Source of the DNA: an uncultured Clostridia bacterium
GTDB taxonomy: Bacteria > Bacillota > Clostridia > Oscillospirales > Acutalibacteraceae
DNA length: 64,000 nucleotides
Direction of reading: 5' to 3'
NCBI GenBank assembly: GCA_944384995.1
Contig: CALWVN010000001.1
Coordinates: forward strand, 399,185-463,184
The notes beneath the pieces were generated by a model that saw only the letters and a program-made list of their open reading frames with translations, was not told where the DNA came from and searched no databases. Below, piece by piece: positions 40,920 to 50,197 of the stretch. Numbering within the stretch: the stretch's first letter is position 1; the number at the start of each line of letters is the position of its first letter. A program made the translations under genes and the position numbers.

Positions 40920-43265
40920 CTATTTTTCCATAGTCAATTCGACTTCGCTGCCCTTGGCGGTCAGACAGATCGCGCGGATAGGCTCGTCGCTGTGCTCCAC
41001 GAGATAGGTGGAAAGCTCATCCTCCACGTTGCGCCGCAGCACGTTGCGCAAATCACGCGCGCCGCGGACGTTGCCGTCCATTTTGGAGACCAGCAGCGCG
41101 GGGAAGTCATCCGTAAAGGAAAGCGCGATGCCCTTGTCCTGCAAAGCCTCCTGCAATTCGCCGAGCATCAGAACGGCGATCTGCCGGTAGTTTTCCTCGG
41201 TCAATTCGTTAAATACCACGATCTCGTCCACGCGCCCTAAGAATTCGGGGCGCAGGAATTCGCGCAGCGCCTTGATGGCATGTTCCTTTTTGACGTCGCC
41301 CGCTTCCTTGCCGAAGCCCATGGCGCCCGCCTGCCGTTCACTGCCCGCGTTCGAGGTCATAATGATGACGGTGTTCGCAAAGCTGACTGTGCGCCCGTGG
41401 GCGTCGTTGGTCTTGCCCTCATCGAGAATTTGCAGCAGGATGTTCATCACATCGGGATGTGCTTTTTCGATCTCATCAAACAAAATGATGGAATAAGGTT
41501 TCCGGCGCACCTTTTCGGTAAGCTGCCCTGCCTCATCATAGCCGACATAGCCGGGCGGCGAGCCGATAAGCCGCGATACCGAATGCTTTTCCATAAATTC
41601 CGACATATCCAAGCGAATGAGCGTTTCCGGCGTATCAAACAATTCGCGGGAAAGCAATTTTACAAGCTCGGTTTTGCCCACGCCCGTGGGACCCACGAAA
41701 ATAAAGGATGCCGGGCGCTTTTGCACCGAAAGCTGGATGCGGCTGCGGCGGATTGCCGCAGAAACAAGATCGACCGCCTCATCCTGCCCGACGAGATGCG
41801 CTTTCAGGCGATCCTCCATGCCGATCAGGCGTTTGACATCTCCCTCCACGATCTTGGTCGTCGGGATACCCGTCCAAAGGTTGATGACGCGCGCCAAGTC
41901 CTCCTCGGTCACAAAATTGTCGCTCGCCCTTTCGCGCAGGGCGGGTTCTTTCTGATCGCAGGCAAGAAGTTCGGAACGCACCAGCGCGAGCGCGGCGTAG
42001 CTTTCGTTCTTTTTCTTTTCGTCGTTTTCGGTCTCCGCCGTGGTGACGAGCTCCTCTTCGCGGGATTGCAACTCTGCTTTATGGCGCAAAAACAGCTCGT
42101 AATCGCTGATCGCCTTATTGCGGAGATTTGCGCAGGTGCACGCTTCGTCCAACAGGTCGATCGCCTTATCGGGCAGGAAGCGGTCGGTGATATAGCGCTC
42201 GGAAAGCGTCACCGCCTTATGCACGAGCGAATCGGAAATGCGCACGCGGTGATAGTTTTCGTAGTAGCTCTTGATGCCTAAAAGAATCTGATAGGCGTCC
42301 TCCACGGACGGCTCTTCGACCTTCACGGGCTGGAAACGGCGTTCCAGCGCGGCGTCCTTTTCAATGTTTTGGCGATATTCATTGAATGTGGTCGCACCGA
42401 TGACCTGGATCTCGCCTCGGGAAAGCGCGGGCTTCAAAATATTTGCCGCGTTCATCGTGCCCTCGGCGTCGCCCGTACCGACGAGGTTGTGCACCTCGTC
42501 GATAAAAAGAATGATGTTCCCCTCGCTTTTCACCTCGTCGATAAGCCCCTTGATGCGGCTTTCAAACTGCCCGCGGAACTGCGTGCCCGCAACGAGTGCG
42601 GTAAGGTCGAGCAGGTGGATCTCTTTATCGGCAAGCTTGGCGGGGACCTCCCCTGCCGCGATCTTCTGCGCAAGGCCCTCGGCGATGGCGGTCTTGCCGA
42701 CACCGGGTTCGCCGATCAGGCACGGGTTGTTTTTTGTGCGGCGGCACAAGATCTGCACGGTGCGGTAGATCTCGCGGTCGCGCCCAATGATACGATCCAA
42801 CTGCCCACCGCGTGCACGCTCGGTCAAGTCGGTGCAATACAGCGACAGATATTTGCGTTTTTTGTTCTTCTTTTGGTTTTTCTGCGCATTGCCGCCTTTT
42901 TTGGGCTCCTCCACCACGCTGACCTCGGACGGGTCAATCATATCGCCGTCGTCGTTATCCTGTGCGGCTTTATTCATCCCCGGGAACAGTCCCTGCATGA
43001 AGGAAAGCGGCAGTGCACCGCCGGGCTGGAAGCCCTCCTCGCCGTCGGCGTTTTCCATCATCTGCTCCATTTGCGCGGAGACCTCTTCCATTTCGTCCTC
43101 TGTGATCCCCATTTGCTCCATAAGCTGCTTGATCGGACCGATATTCAGCTCCATAGCGCATTTGATGCAAAGCCCCTCGTTGGTGGTTTTATCCCCCTCC
43201 ACCTTCGAGATGAAAAATACCGCCGGATTTTTATGGCACCGGCTGCACAGCATGTTTTTGTTCAT
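40920..43265 (-). CDS. clpE: ClpE-type Clp protease ATPase subunit
   Basis: A 781-residue Hsp100 unfoldase. Residues 7-36 form a zinc finger (C7, C10, C33, C36), as in ClpE and McsA. The acidic region around 50-75 follows. The first AAA+ module has GEPGVGKTAIAEG near 190 and LFIDEVHNL near 260. The second has GPTGVGKTELVKLL near 525 and LFDEIEKAHP near 595, with SPPGYVGYDEAGQLTE between. The N-terminal Clp repeat domain of ClpC is absent. The middle region (about 400-470) fits a short M/UVR-like helix. It should work with ClpP in protein quality control. pgsA lies 3 bases upstream. No CtsR site was found. Confidence 0.88.
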   Translation of the reverse strand: MNKNMLCSRCHKNPAVFFISKVEGDKTTNEGLCIKCAMELNIGPIKQLMEQMGITEDEMEEVSAQMEQMMENADGEEGFQPGGALPLSFMQGLFPGMNKAAQDNDDGDMIDPSEVSVVEEPKKGGNAQKNQKKNKKRKYLSLYCTDLTERARGGQLDRIIGRDREIYRTVQILCRRTKNNPCLIGEPGVGKTAIAEGLAQKIAAGEVPAKLADKEIHLLDLTALVAGTQFRGQFESRIKGLIDEVKSEGNIILFIDEVHNLVGTGDAEGTMNAANILKPALSRGEIQVIGATTFNEYRQNIEKDAALERRFQPVKVEEPSVEDAYQILLGIKSYYENYHRVRISDSLVHKAVTLSERYITDRFLPDKAIDLLDEACTCANLRNKAISDYELFLRHKAELQSREEELVTTAETENDEKKKNESYAALALVRSELLACDQKEPALRERASDNFVTEEDLARVINLWTGIPTTKIVEGDVKRLIGMEDRLKAHLVGQDEAVDLVSAAIRRSRIQLSVQKRPASFIFVGPTGVGKTELVKLLSRELFDTPETLIRLDMSEFMEKHSVSRLIGSPPGYVGYDEAGQLTEKVRRKPYSIILFDEIEKAHPDVMNILLQILDEGKTNDAHGRTVSFANTVIIMTSNAGSERQAGAMGFGKEAGDVKKEHAIKALREFLRPEFLGRVDEIVVFNELTEENYRQIAVLMLGELQEALQDKGIALSFTDDFPALLVSKMDGNVRGARDLRNVLRRNVEDELSTYLVEHSDEPIRAICLTAKGSEVELTMEK

Positions 43266-43268
43266 TCG

Positions 43269-43901
43269 TTATTTTTCCTCGGATTTATGCTTTCTTTCTT
43301 TGAATTGGCGGAAAGTGGACGGCAGGTAGCTCAAGAGCGCAACGAACGTGAGCAAGGCGGAGATGATCACCAGAACGATCATCACGGGCGTCGGCAGCGT
43401 GAACCATTCGCACAGCGCGCCGATCTCAGGTCCAAAGGCTAACACGACCACCATAACGCCGTAAAACACGAATGTGGCGACCTTGCCGTAAATTTCGGCT
43501 GCGCCCGGGCGCAGCCCGATCGCGAGCATCACTGCGCCGCCTAAGATCATGACAAGCTCCTTGAACAGGAAGAACAGGAATACCCATTTGAACCACTGCA
43601 TCGTCGGATCCTGAGACTTGTCCAGCACCAGAAAGATCACGACGGCAATGGTGATCTGCGTGAGCTTGTCTGCAACGGGATCCAAGATCTTGCCAAGTTC
43701 ACTGATCTGGTTGAAGCGGCGGGCGATCTTGCCGTCAAACAGGTCCGTAAGTCCTGAAAGGACAAGCACGACCACCGCCCACAGCGCTTCGCCGTTGTAA
43801 AACAGCACGCCAAAAACGGGGATCAGCAAAATGCGGATCAGCGACAGCAGATTCGGCACGGTCAGACATCCGGTAAACAGCGCTTTTAAATTCTCTTTCA
43901 T
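43269..43901 (-). CDS. pgsA: CDP-diacylglycerol-glycerol-3-phosphate phosphatidyltransferase
   Basis: A 210-residue membrane enzyme that makes phosphatidylglycerol-phosphate. The CDP-alcohol phosphotransferase motif D-G-x2-A-R-x8-G-x3-D-x3-D is complete at about residues 57-80 (starting LFDGKIAR). About five to six helices are seen, and a charged Lys/Glu tail ends the protein. The ATG follows ttgaggtac. It lies between cvpA (18 bases) and clpE (3 bases), probably as one transcript from the cvpA promoter. Confidence 0.88.
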   Translation of the reverse strand: MKENLKALFTGCLTVPNLLSLIRILLIPVFGVLFYNGEALWAVVVLVLSGLTDLFDGKIARRFNQISELGKILDPVADKLTQITIAVVIFLVLDKSQDPTMQWFKWVFLFFLFKELVMILGGAVMLAIGLRPGAAEIYGKVATFVFYGVMVVVLAFGPEIGALCEWFTLPTPVMIVLVIISALLTFVALLSYLPSTFRQFKERKHKSEEK

Positions 43902-43919
43902 AATAAGTACCTCAATTTA

Positions 43920-44609
43920 TTATAAAATTTCGGATAAGCTCTCCGGCAAAAAGCGTTCCACCTGCTCCACAGTATAGGAATCCGACACCATGGATTCAAA
44001 TCCACCGCCGATATGCGGCGCGACGACGAGAAGCAAAAGACTGACGATCACAACGATGATCAAGCCCTTTACTGCGCCGAGCACGGCGCCAAGCCCCTGA
44101 TTGAGTGTTTTAACAATCGGTATTTTAAACAGCTTGGAAACCCAATCCGCAACGATTTTAAATACGGCGAGCAACACAATACACAAAAGCAAAAACAGAA
44201 TTGCGCCAAGTGCTGCAATACATACGGGGCGCACGACCTCATCGGTGATCTGCTGCGCGGCTTCGGCGGCGTTCGCGCCGCCGGCGAGGTGTTGAGAGAG
44301 TGCGTCCGCGTTAAAGCCCGTGCTTTCCAGATAGTCCGTCACAAAATCGGGAAGCCCCTCCAAAATCACTACGACATCTGCACTCCCGCCGTCTTCAGGC
44401 AAAGCCTCCTCCACGCGGTTTTGGAGGCTCTCCCCGAGGAAAGCATCATACACGCCTTCTGCAAAGGGCGTGGCAAGCTGTGCGGAAAGCACGACCGCCA
44501 GCACAAAGGCGACAATATCAAGCACCGTTTTTACAATACCCTTTTTGGCTGCGACCACGATTGCGGCGACCGCGATGCACAGAAAAATCAAGTCGAGAAT
44601 AATGCCCAT
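43920..44609 (-). CDS. CvpA-family membrane protein
   Basis: A 229-residue protein. MGIILDLIFLCIAVAAIVVAAKKGIVKTVLDIVA is the typical CvpA opening, with a conserved Lys-Gly after helix 1. Helices continue at about 30-48, 135-160 (CIAALGAILFLLLCIVLL) and 185-205 (VLGAVKGLIIVVIVSLLLL), where GAVKG is the second family motif. CvpA-like proteins affect envelope stability. The ATG at 44609 with ggtgaag is chosen; the in-frame ATG at 44693 lies at the predicted transcription start. It is first in a group with pgsA and clpE. Confidence 0.8.
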   Translation of the reverse strand: MGIILDLIFLCIAVAAIVVAAKKGIVKTVLDIVAFVLAVVLSAQLATPFAEGVYDAFLGESLQNRVEEALPEDGGSADVVVILEGLPDFVTDYLESTGFNADALSQHLAGGANAAEAAQQITDEVVRPVCIAALGAILFLLLCIVLLAVFKIVADWVSKLFKIPIVKTLNQGLGAVLGAVKGLIIVVIVSLLLLVVAPHIGGGFESMVSDSYTVEQVERFLPESLSEIL

Positions 44610-44697
44610 ATCTTCACCGTACTGCGGCAATACAGCGCCCGTTGCGCTGTAAGCCGTATCGTTCCCTTCTTTTGCTTGCAGCGTTTGCTGCATCTAT

Positions 44698-44726
44698 ATT
44701 GTAGCATAATCACAGCATACTTACAA
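44698..44726 (-). promoter_or_regulatory. Promoter of cvpA-pgsA-clpE, with a hairpin at the transcript 5' end
   Basis: On the minus strand TTGTAA (44726-44721), 17 bases, TACAAT (44703-44698). The first transcribed bases, 44692-44677, form a perfect inverted repeat TGCAGC-AAAC-GCTGCA, so the mRNA should start with a small stem-loop. Confidence 0.65.
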
Positions 44727-44764
44727 CCGAATTTTCCATGTACAAATAGAAATCCGAATTTCCT

Positions 44765-45976
44765 TTATCCCGTTTCCGACACGGTCTGCGTGCTTTCTTC
44801 CTTTTGCGTGGTCTCATAGCATTTTATGCCGCCGAGGGCATAGACATAAGTATTTTTTCCATCGGTATACGGGCGGATACTGTCGGCGTCTACCGCCGCT
44901 TTGCCCACCAGCGTACCCTCGTGGTCGTAATTGTAAAGATAGCTGTCGGTCAATACGGAAACATACCGACCGTCGCAGGAAACGCCTTTGACGCTTTCTT
45001 CCAGCTCCGTCTCAAACAGCAGCTCGCCGTTTTGATCATATGCGCGCACGATTTTGGAAGCGGAACTGCCGTATTTGGAAAGCACCGCTGCCGTATCATG
45101 TCCGTCTTCGCTGTATACGGCAGACAGGGTGTTTAAGGAAAGATCCTCTTCGAGCGTCAATTCAGCATTTTCGGCGATGGCAAACACGCGGTTGCCCGTC
45201 AGCAGCACACGGTCCTCCGACAAAAACTCAATACCCGAAACGGTATTTTCAAAGTCAAAGGAAGCCAGCGGTTCGCTGTAATCGAAGTCAAAAATATGCA
45301 CCTTGGTATAAAGCACGCCGTCCTGTGCGCCCAGCACCGATACAGCGGCGCGTTTGCCGTTATCGGAAAGCCCGACGGCAACGATCGTCTCCGAAGCACA
45401 GTTCCACTTAAAAATTTCCTTTTGATTGCGATTGAGGACCGTCAGCGTGCTTTGCGCATTTTCCCCGCGGGAAGCCAGCGCGACCGTACCGTTTTCGGAG
45501 ATCGCACCGGTCAGCAGCTGCTGTGCGCTTTCGCCCTCATACAGCGTTTTCGCTTTAGACTGCACTCGATACGCCGTGCCGCCGACGTCGAGCAGCAATA
45601 CCCTGCCGCCGCGGCTGTCGGCATACGGCGACGCATAGGTGTGCTGTGTCTCGGCGGACTTGCGCGCGGTGGAATCGAGCACATAGGTATCATTCTCGGT
45701 CACTACAAACAGATCCGAACCGATCGGTTCTACAAACAAAACGCTGCTGTCTTCAAAATAATACGGATAGCCGTCGCCGCGCTGCAAGCCGGAAATGAGC
45801 GAGCTTAAAGAATCACCGATACTCGAAAACGTGACGTTGCCGAAGCGCTGTGCGGCAACGACCACCAGCGCCAGCAGCACCACGACGGCGCAAAGCGCCT
45901 TGAGCACGGTCAAAAGCCGTTCCTGCCCGACTGTACGGTTCTTTTTTTTCTTTTTGGGTTTGGTCTGTTTTGCCAT
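44765..45976 (-). CDS. DUF5711-type membrane-anchored beta-propeller protein
   Basis: A 403-residue protein. The N-terminus is Lys-rich (KPKKKKKNRT), then one helix (VLKALCAVVVLLALVVVAA), then an outside domain of repeated four-stranded units (LFVVTENDTYVLD, VLLLDVGGTAYRV, VALASRGENAQSTLTVLN, RVLLTGNRVFAIAEN), typical of WD40-like propellers. The match to DUF5711, a family seen in gut Clostridia, is by pattern. The ATG at 45976 is preferred over 45994 because truA's end provides an aggtaagg site. It is the last gene of the ruv-glmM-ecf-truA block. Confidence 0.75.
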   Translation of the reverse strand: MAKQTKPKKKKKNRTVGQERLLTVLKALCAVVVLLALVVVAAQRFGNVTFSSIGDSLSSLISGLQRGDGYPYYFEDSSVLFVEPIGSDLFVVTENDTYVLDSTARKSAETQHTYASPYADSRGGRVLLLDVGGTAYRVQSKAKTLYEGESAQQLLTGAISENGTVALASRGENAQSTLTVLNRNQKEIFKWNCASETIVAVGLSDNGKRAAVSVLGAQDGVLYTKVHIFDFDYSEPLASFDFENTVSGIEFLSEDRVLLTGNRVFAIAENAELTLEEDLSLNTLSAVYSEDGHDTAAVLSKYGSSASKIVRAYDQNGELLFETELEESVKGVSCDGRYVSVLTDSYLYNYDHEGTLVGKAAVDADSIRPYTDGKNTYVYALGGIKCYETTQKEESTQTVSETG

Positions 45977-45980
45977 TGCC

Positions 45981-46757
45981 TTACCTGCCCACATCCAAGG
46001 GATTTAAGGAAAGATCCCGTTCATCATATTCCACCTGCGCAAGGTACAGCCCCGCTGCCGGGGCGGTCACGCCTGCCTTTGTGCGGTCGAGGCTTGCGAG
46101 AATTTTGGGGATGCAGCCCGCAGGGAGCTTTCCCGCTTGCAGAGCCAAAAGCGTGCCGACCATGATACGCACCATGTTGTAAAGAAACCCGTCGCCCGAC
46201 ACGGTAAATTGCACCCGTTCACCCTGCCGAACCACAGAAAAGCTGCGGATCGTGCGTACCCGGTCCGCCACATCGCTGTTCGCGGCGCAAAAAGCAGAAA
46301 AGTCATGTCGTCCGATAAAGTCCTGTGCCTGCCCGTGCAGAAAAGCCGCATCCAGCGCATAGGGGTAAAAGTATGCACGCCGTTCGTAAAAGGGATTGCG
46401 CGTCTTACCGTTCCAAATCATATACTGATACGTCTTGCCGCGGCAATCATAGCGCGCGTGAAACTCCAAAGGAACCTCCCGGCAGGAGCGCACAGCCACG
46501 TCGCGCGGAAGCACGGCATTGAGCGCCGCAGACAGACGTTCGGGGCAAAGCGCAGTCTCGGCGCGTACATTGCAGCAAAATTCCAGCGCGTGCACGCCCG
46601 CGTCCGTGCGGCTGCAACCCGTGACGGGGTAACGCGTGCCCAAAATACGCTCCAGTGCGTCTTGCAGCGTCTCCTGCACGGTGACGGCATTGCTTTGCAC
46701 CTGCCAGCCGTGGTAGGCGCTGCCGTCAAACATCAGCGTCAACAGAAAATTTCGCAT
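45981..46757 (-). CDS. truA: tRNA pseudouridine synthase A
   Basis: A 258-residue enzyme that makes pseudouridine at positions 38-40 of tRNA anticodon arms. The catalytic Asp is in GCSRTDAGVHA near residue 50. RNPFYERRAYFYPY near 115 and DFSAFCAANSDVADRVRTI near 150 are further conserved segments, with the C-terminal FLYNMVRIMVGTLL near 195. The length is normal. It lies 19 bases after ecfT and 4 bases before the DUF5711 start in one co-directional block, as often found next to ECF modules in Firmicutes. Confidence 0.95.
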   Translation of the reverse strand: MRNFLLTLMFDGSAYHGWQVQSNAVTVQETLQDALERILGTRYPVTGCSRTDAGVHALEFCCNVRAETALCPERLSAALNAVLPRDVAVRSCREVPLEFHARYDCRGKTYQYMIWNGKTRNPFYERRAYFYPYALDAAFLHGQAQDFIGRHDFSAFCAANSDVADRVRTIRSFSVVRQGERVQFTVSGDGFLYNMVRIMVGTLLALQAGKLPAGCIPKILASLDRTKAGVTAPAAGLYLAQVEYDERDLSLNPLDVGR

Positions 46758-46776
46758 ACATCTGCCGCCTTTCGCG

Positions 46777-47592
46777 TCAAATCAGCGCCGTCAAAAGCGC
46801 ATTCGAGACGCCGATGCCCGCAAGGCACACGGCCGTAAAGGCGATCGCCGCATAATCGCGCTTACAAAATTTCATCACACGAAGCCGTGTTCTGCCCTCA
46901 CCCCCGCGGTAGCAGCGGCATTCCATGGCGAACGCCAGATCATACGCTCGTGTGAACGCGTTAACAAACAGCGGGATGAATACGGGCACAAGCGCCTGTC
47001 CGCGCTTGAGCACGCCGCCGGAGTCGAGCTGTGCGCCGCGTGCTTTCTGCGCCGACATGATCTTATCGACCTCGTCGATCAAAAGCGGGATGAAGCGCAG
47101 GGCGATCGTCATCATCATGGCTATGGTGTGCACGTTGATCTTGATTTTTTTCAGTGGGGAAAACAGTCTCTCGATCGCATCGGTCAAGAGCGTCGGCGAA
47201 GTCGTATAGGTGAGCAGCGAGCTTGCCAGCACCAGTGCAATGATGCGAACAGAGGTAAACACTGCCATAATAAGCCCGCCCGTCGTGATTTCAAACCACC
47301 CGCGCTGAAAAAGCACCGTGCCGTCGTCGTTATAAAAAATTTGCAGCACGGAGGTCAAAAGCACAATGATTACGATCGGCTTCAGACTTTTTGCAATAAG
47401 CTTGAGGGAAATGCGCGAAAGCAGCACGGCAAAAACCAAATATACCAGAGAGACACCGAGCGACACAAAATTTTTGCAAAAAAAGATGGAGACGATATAG
47501 ACAAATGTCAGCACGAGCTTTAAACGCGCGTCAAGGTTGTGGACCGGCGATTTTCCCGGGAAATACTGTCCGATGGTGATGTCACGGATCAC
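46777..47592 (-). CDS. ecfT: ECF transporter T-component (EcfT)
   Basis: A 271-residue membrane protein with about five helices. The two coupling-helix signatures that dock on the ATPases are present: AQKARGAQLDSGG near residue 185, and ECRCYRGGEGRTRLR near 228. The start is GTG at 47592, overlapping the ecfA2 stop (GTGA). It is the shared transmembrane scaffold for vitamin ECF transporters; the S-component next to coaX is a likely client. Confidence 0.94.
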   Translation of the reverse strand: MIRDITIGQYFPGKSPVHNLDARLKLVLTFVYIVSIFFCKNFVSLGVSLVYLVFAVLLSRISLKLIAKSLKPIVIIVLLTSVLQIFYNDDGTVLFQRGWFEITTGGLIMAVFTSVRIIALVLASSLLTYTTSPTLLTDAIERLFSPLKKIKINVHTIAMMMTIALRFIPLLIDEVDKIMSAQKARGAQLDSGGVLKRGQALVPVFIPLFVNAFTRAYDLAFAMECRCYRGGEGRTRLRVMKFCKRDYAAIAFTAVCLAGIGVSNALLTALI

Positions 47593-48455
47593 TGCAGCAC
47601 CCCCCTCTTTTTGAAAAGCCTGATCAGCTCACGCCGCGCCTGTTTTTCCGTATAGATGTCGGTACGCACCTCTACGCCGCGCGCACGCAAGCTTAAAAAC
47701 ACGCGTGTGATCTGCGGGACATCCAGCCCGTGGCGTTCGAGCGCCGCCGCATCGCGGAACACCTCGTCCACAGTACCACTCAAAGCGACCGCGCCGTTAT
47801 CCATCACCAAAACGCGCGTAGCGGTCTCGGCAACGTCATCCATACTGTGGGAAACGATCAAGATCGTGCTGCCCGTGGACACACGGTAGTTTTCAATCAA
47901 AGATGCGATCTGCGCACGCCCGCGCGGGTCAAGTCCCGCGGTCGGCTCGTCCAAAATCAGGATCTCGGGTTCCATAGCTAAAACGCCCGCAATCGCCACG
48001 CGGCGCTTTTCGCCGCCCGACAGATCAAACGGAGACTTGTTAAGCCATGTATCGCGAATTTCAAGATACGACGCGGCACGGCGGACACGCTCGTCCACCT
48101 GTTCCTTGGAAAGCCCCATATTGCGCGGACCGAACGCGATATCGCGATAGACCGTGCTTTCAAATAGCTGGTATTCGGGGTATTGAAAGCAAAGCCCGAC
48201 GCGAAAGCGCGCGGCATACGTCGCAGCCTTGGAGGCGTGGATATCCGCCCCGTCCAAAAGCACCTTCCCGGAAGAAGGCTTGACAAGGCCGTTCAAATGC
48301 TGCATGAGGGTGCTTTTGCCAGAGCCTGTGTGCCCGATGATGCCCACAAGCTCGCCCTTTTCTATTGAAAGGTTCACGTTTTCAAGCGCCTGCACCCGAA
48401 ACGGGGTGTTTTCGCCGTAAACGTAAGACAGGTTCTGCGTTTCAAGAATCGGCAT
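47589..48455 (-). CDS. ecfA2: ECF transporter ATPase EcfA2
   Basis: A 288-residue ABC ATPase. Walker A is GHTGSGKST near residue 38, Q-loop FQYPEYQLFE near 90, signature LSGGEKRRVAIAG near 145, Walker B EILILDEPTAGLD near 165 and the switch His in LIVSHSMDD near 205. The second ATPase of the pair is EcfA1, whose gene ends 13 bases inside this one. The ATG at 48455 follows cggagaac. It forms a heterodimer with EcfA1 that powers vitamin uptake. Confidence 0.94.
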   Translation of the reverse strand: MPILETQNLSYVYGENTPFRVQALENVNLSIEKGELVGIIGHTGSGKSTLMQHLNGLVKPSSGKVLLDGADIHASKAATYAARFRVGLCFQYPEYQLFESTVYRDIAFGPRNMGLSKEQVDERVRRAASYLEIRDTWLNKSPFDLSGGEKRRVAIAGVLAMEPEILILDEPTAGLDPRGRAQIASLIENYRVSTGSTILIVSHSMDDVAETATRVLVMDNGAVALSGTVDEVFRDAAALERHGLDVPQITRVFLSLRARGVEVRTDIYTEKQARRELIRLFKKRGVLQ

Positions 48456-49314
48456 GGTTTCGTTCTCCGAGTAAGGAATATATCGCGTCAGAAAGTGCAT
48501 GCGCCGTCAAAATATCGGGCGGCAGCGGCACACCGTATTCCCGCAGATCCGCGCTCAACTGCGCAACCTTCGGAATTTCCAGCCCGACGCGGCGAAGCGT
48601 CTGTGCTTCACGGAACACCGCCTGCGGCGTGCCGTCCAGCAAAATTTCGCCGTCATCCATGACCAGCACGCGGTCGGCGTCGACCGCTTCCTCCATAAAA
48701 TGCGTGATCAGCACAATGGTGATGCCGCGCTCACGGTTCAAGCGGCGGATGGTGTCGAGCACCTCTCTTCTGCCCTGCGGGTCAAGCATGGCGGTGGGCT
48801 CGTCGAGCACCAAGCATTCGGGCAGCATGGCGATCATCCCGGCTATTGCAACGCGCTGCTTCTGCCCGCCCGAGAGCTTATGCGGCGCATGCCCGCGGTA
48901 TTCATACATACCGACAGCTTTCAGCGCGTCGTCCACCCGCTTTCGAATCTCCTCGGGCGGCACGCCGAGATTTTCGGGTCCGAACGCGACATCCTCCTCC
49001 ACCACGGAGGCGACGATCTGGTTGTCGGGATTTTGAAATACCACCCCGACCGTGCGGCGAATGTCATAGGAAAGATCTTCGTCCGCCGTGTCCATGCCGT
49101 TGACGAACACCTTGCCGCTTTCGGGTACCAGAATGGAATTCGAGAGCTTCGCAAGCGTGGATTTGCCCGAGCCGTTGTGCCCGAGGATCACCGTAAAACT
49201 CCCCTTTTCGATTTGCAGGTTGACGTGTTTCACGCACAGCGGCAGCGGCGTTTCATCCTCGTCCGCTTCATAGCGAAAGCTCACGTCCCGAAAATCCAAA
49301 ATAACGTCTTGCAT
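48442..49314 (-). CDS. ecfA1: ECF transporter ATPase EcfA1
   Basis: A 290-residue ABC ATPase. Walker A is GHNGSGKSTLAKL near residue 42, Q-loop FQNPDNQIVA near 88, signature LSGGQKQRVAIAG near 142, Walker B CLVLDEPTAMLD near 163, and switch His ITHFMEEA near 200. FQNPDNQ in the Q-loop is typical of EcfA1, against FQYPEYQ in EcfA2. The ATG at 49314 follows aaggaac. It starts 10 bases after the methyltransferase gene. Confidence 0.94.
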   Translation of the reverse strand: MQDVILDFRDVSFRYEADEDETPLPLCVKHVNLQIEKGSFTVILGHNGSGKSTLAKLSNSILVPESGKVFVNGMDTADEDLSYDIRRTVGVVFQNPDNQIVASVVEEDVAFGPENLGVPPEEIRKRVDDALKAVGMYEYRGHAPHKLSGGQKQRVAIAGMIAMLPECLVLDEPTAMLDPQGRREVLDTIRRLNRERGITIVLITHFMEEAVDADRVLVMDDGEILLDGTPQAVFREAQTLRRVGLEIPKVAQLSADLREYGVPLPPDILTAHALSDAIYSLLGERNHADS

Positions 49315-49324
49315 ATGTTGTTCC

Positions 49325-50197
49325 TTATACTTTGTTTCGCTGCCAGAGCGCCGTTGCACCGCAGGGCAGCACCAGTCCCGTGCTTTTTACGGGCAGCCCG
49401 ATCTCGTCGCTCTGCACCGAACCGCCGAGCGTCGGGCAAAGCACTGAGCCGAGAATGTATTGCATAACGGCGGGGGAAAGCCCTGCCGTATAGGCGTTGA
49501 TCAGCACTGCAAGCGGGTCGGGTGAAAGCACCTCGCGGCAGAGCTTTACGAAATCGTAAATCTCATTTTCCAGCTTCCAAACCTCGCCGCCGGGCCCTCT
49601 GCCGTAGGACGGCGGATCCATGATCAGAATATCATACCGATTGCCGCGGCGGATCTCGCGCTGCACGAATTTGATGCAGTCATCCACGATCCAGCGCACG
49701 GGGCGGTCGGCAACGCCGCTGCTTTGTGCATTTTCCTTTGCCCAAAGCACCATCCCCTTGGAGGCGTCCACATGCACGACCTCGGCGCCTGCCTGAAGTG
49801 CGGAAACGGTCGCCGCGCCCGTGTATGCGAATAAATTAAGCACTTTGACACGGCGTTTGGCATTTCGGATCAGCTCTGCGACCAGATCCCAATTTACCGC
49901 CTGCTCCGGGAACACGCCCGTGTGCTTAAAGCCCATCGTCTTGACATTGAAGCGCAGATCGCGGTAGCCGATCTCCCAGCGCGCAGGCACATTGCCGCGC
50001 ACCTCCCAATGCCCACCGCCCGTTTTGGAACGGTGGTAGACGGCATCCGCTTTTTTCCAGAGCGGGTGCGTTTTCGGTGTTTTCCAAATCACCTGTGGGT
50101 CGGGGCGGATGAGCGTTACACTGCCCCATTTTTCCAGACGCGCACCGTCCGAACAATCCAAAAGCGTATAATCCTTCCAATGAGACGCAACGCGCAT
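49325..50197 (-). CDS. Class I SAM-dependent methyltransferase, RlmI/YccW-like catalytic domain
   Basis: A 290-residue protein. An N-terminal region of about 95 residues is unlike the PUA domain of RlmI and has many aromatic residues. The SAM domain follows: VLNLFAYTGAATVSALQAGAEVVHVDASKGMVLWAKEN carries motifs I and II (near residue 122), and LIMDPPSYGRGPGG near 200 is motif IV of the RlmI/RlmK type. A 23S rRNA cytosine target is possible but not proven. Its ATG shares one base with the glmM stop (TAATG), so the two are coupled. Confidence 0.82.
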   Translation of the reverse strand: MRVASHWKDYTLLDCSDGARLEKWGSVTLIRPDPQVIWKTPKTHPLWKKADAVYHRSKTGGGHWEVRGNVPARWEIGYRDLRFNVKTMGFKHTGVFPEQAVNWDLVAELIRNAKRRVKVLNLFAYTGAATVSALQAGAEVVHVDASKGMVLWAKENAQSSGVADRPVRWIVDDCIKFVQREIRRGNRYDILIMDPPSYGRGPGGEVWKLENEIYDFVKLCREVLSPDPLAVLINAYTAGLSPAVMQYILGSVLCPTLGGSVQSDEIGLPVKSTGLVLPCGATALWQRNKV

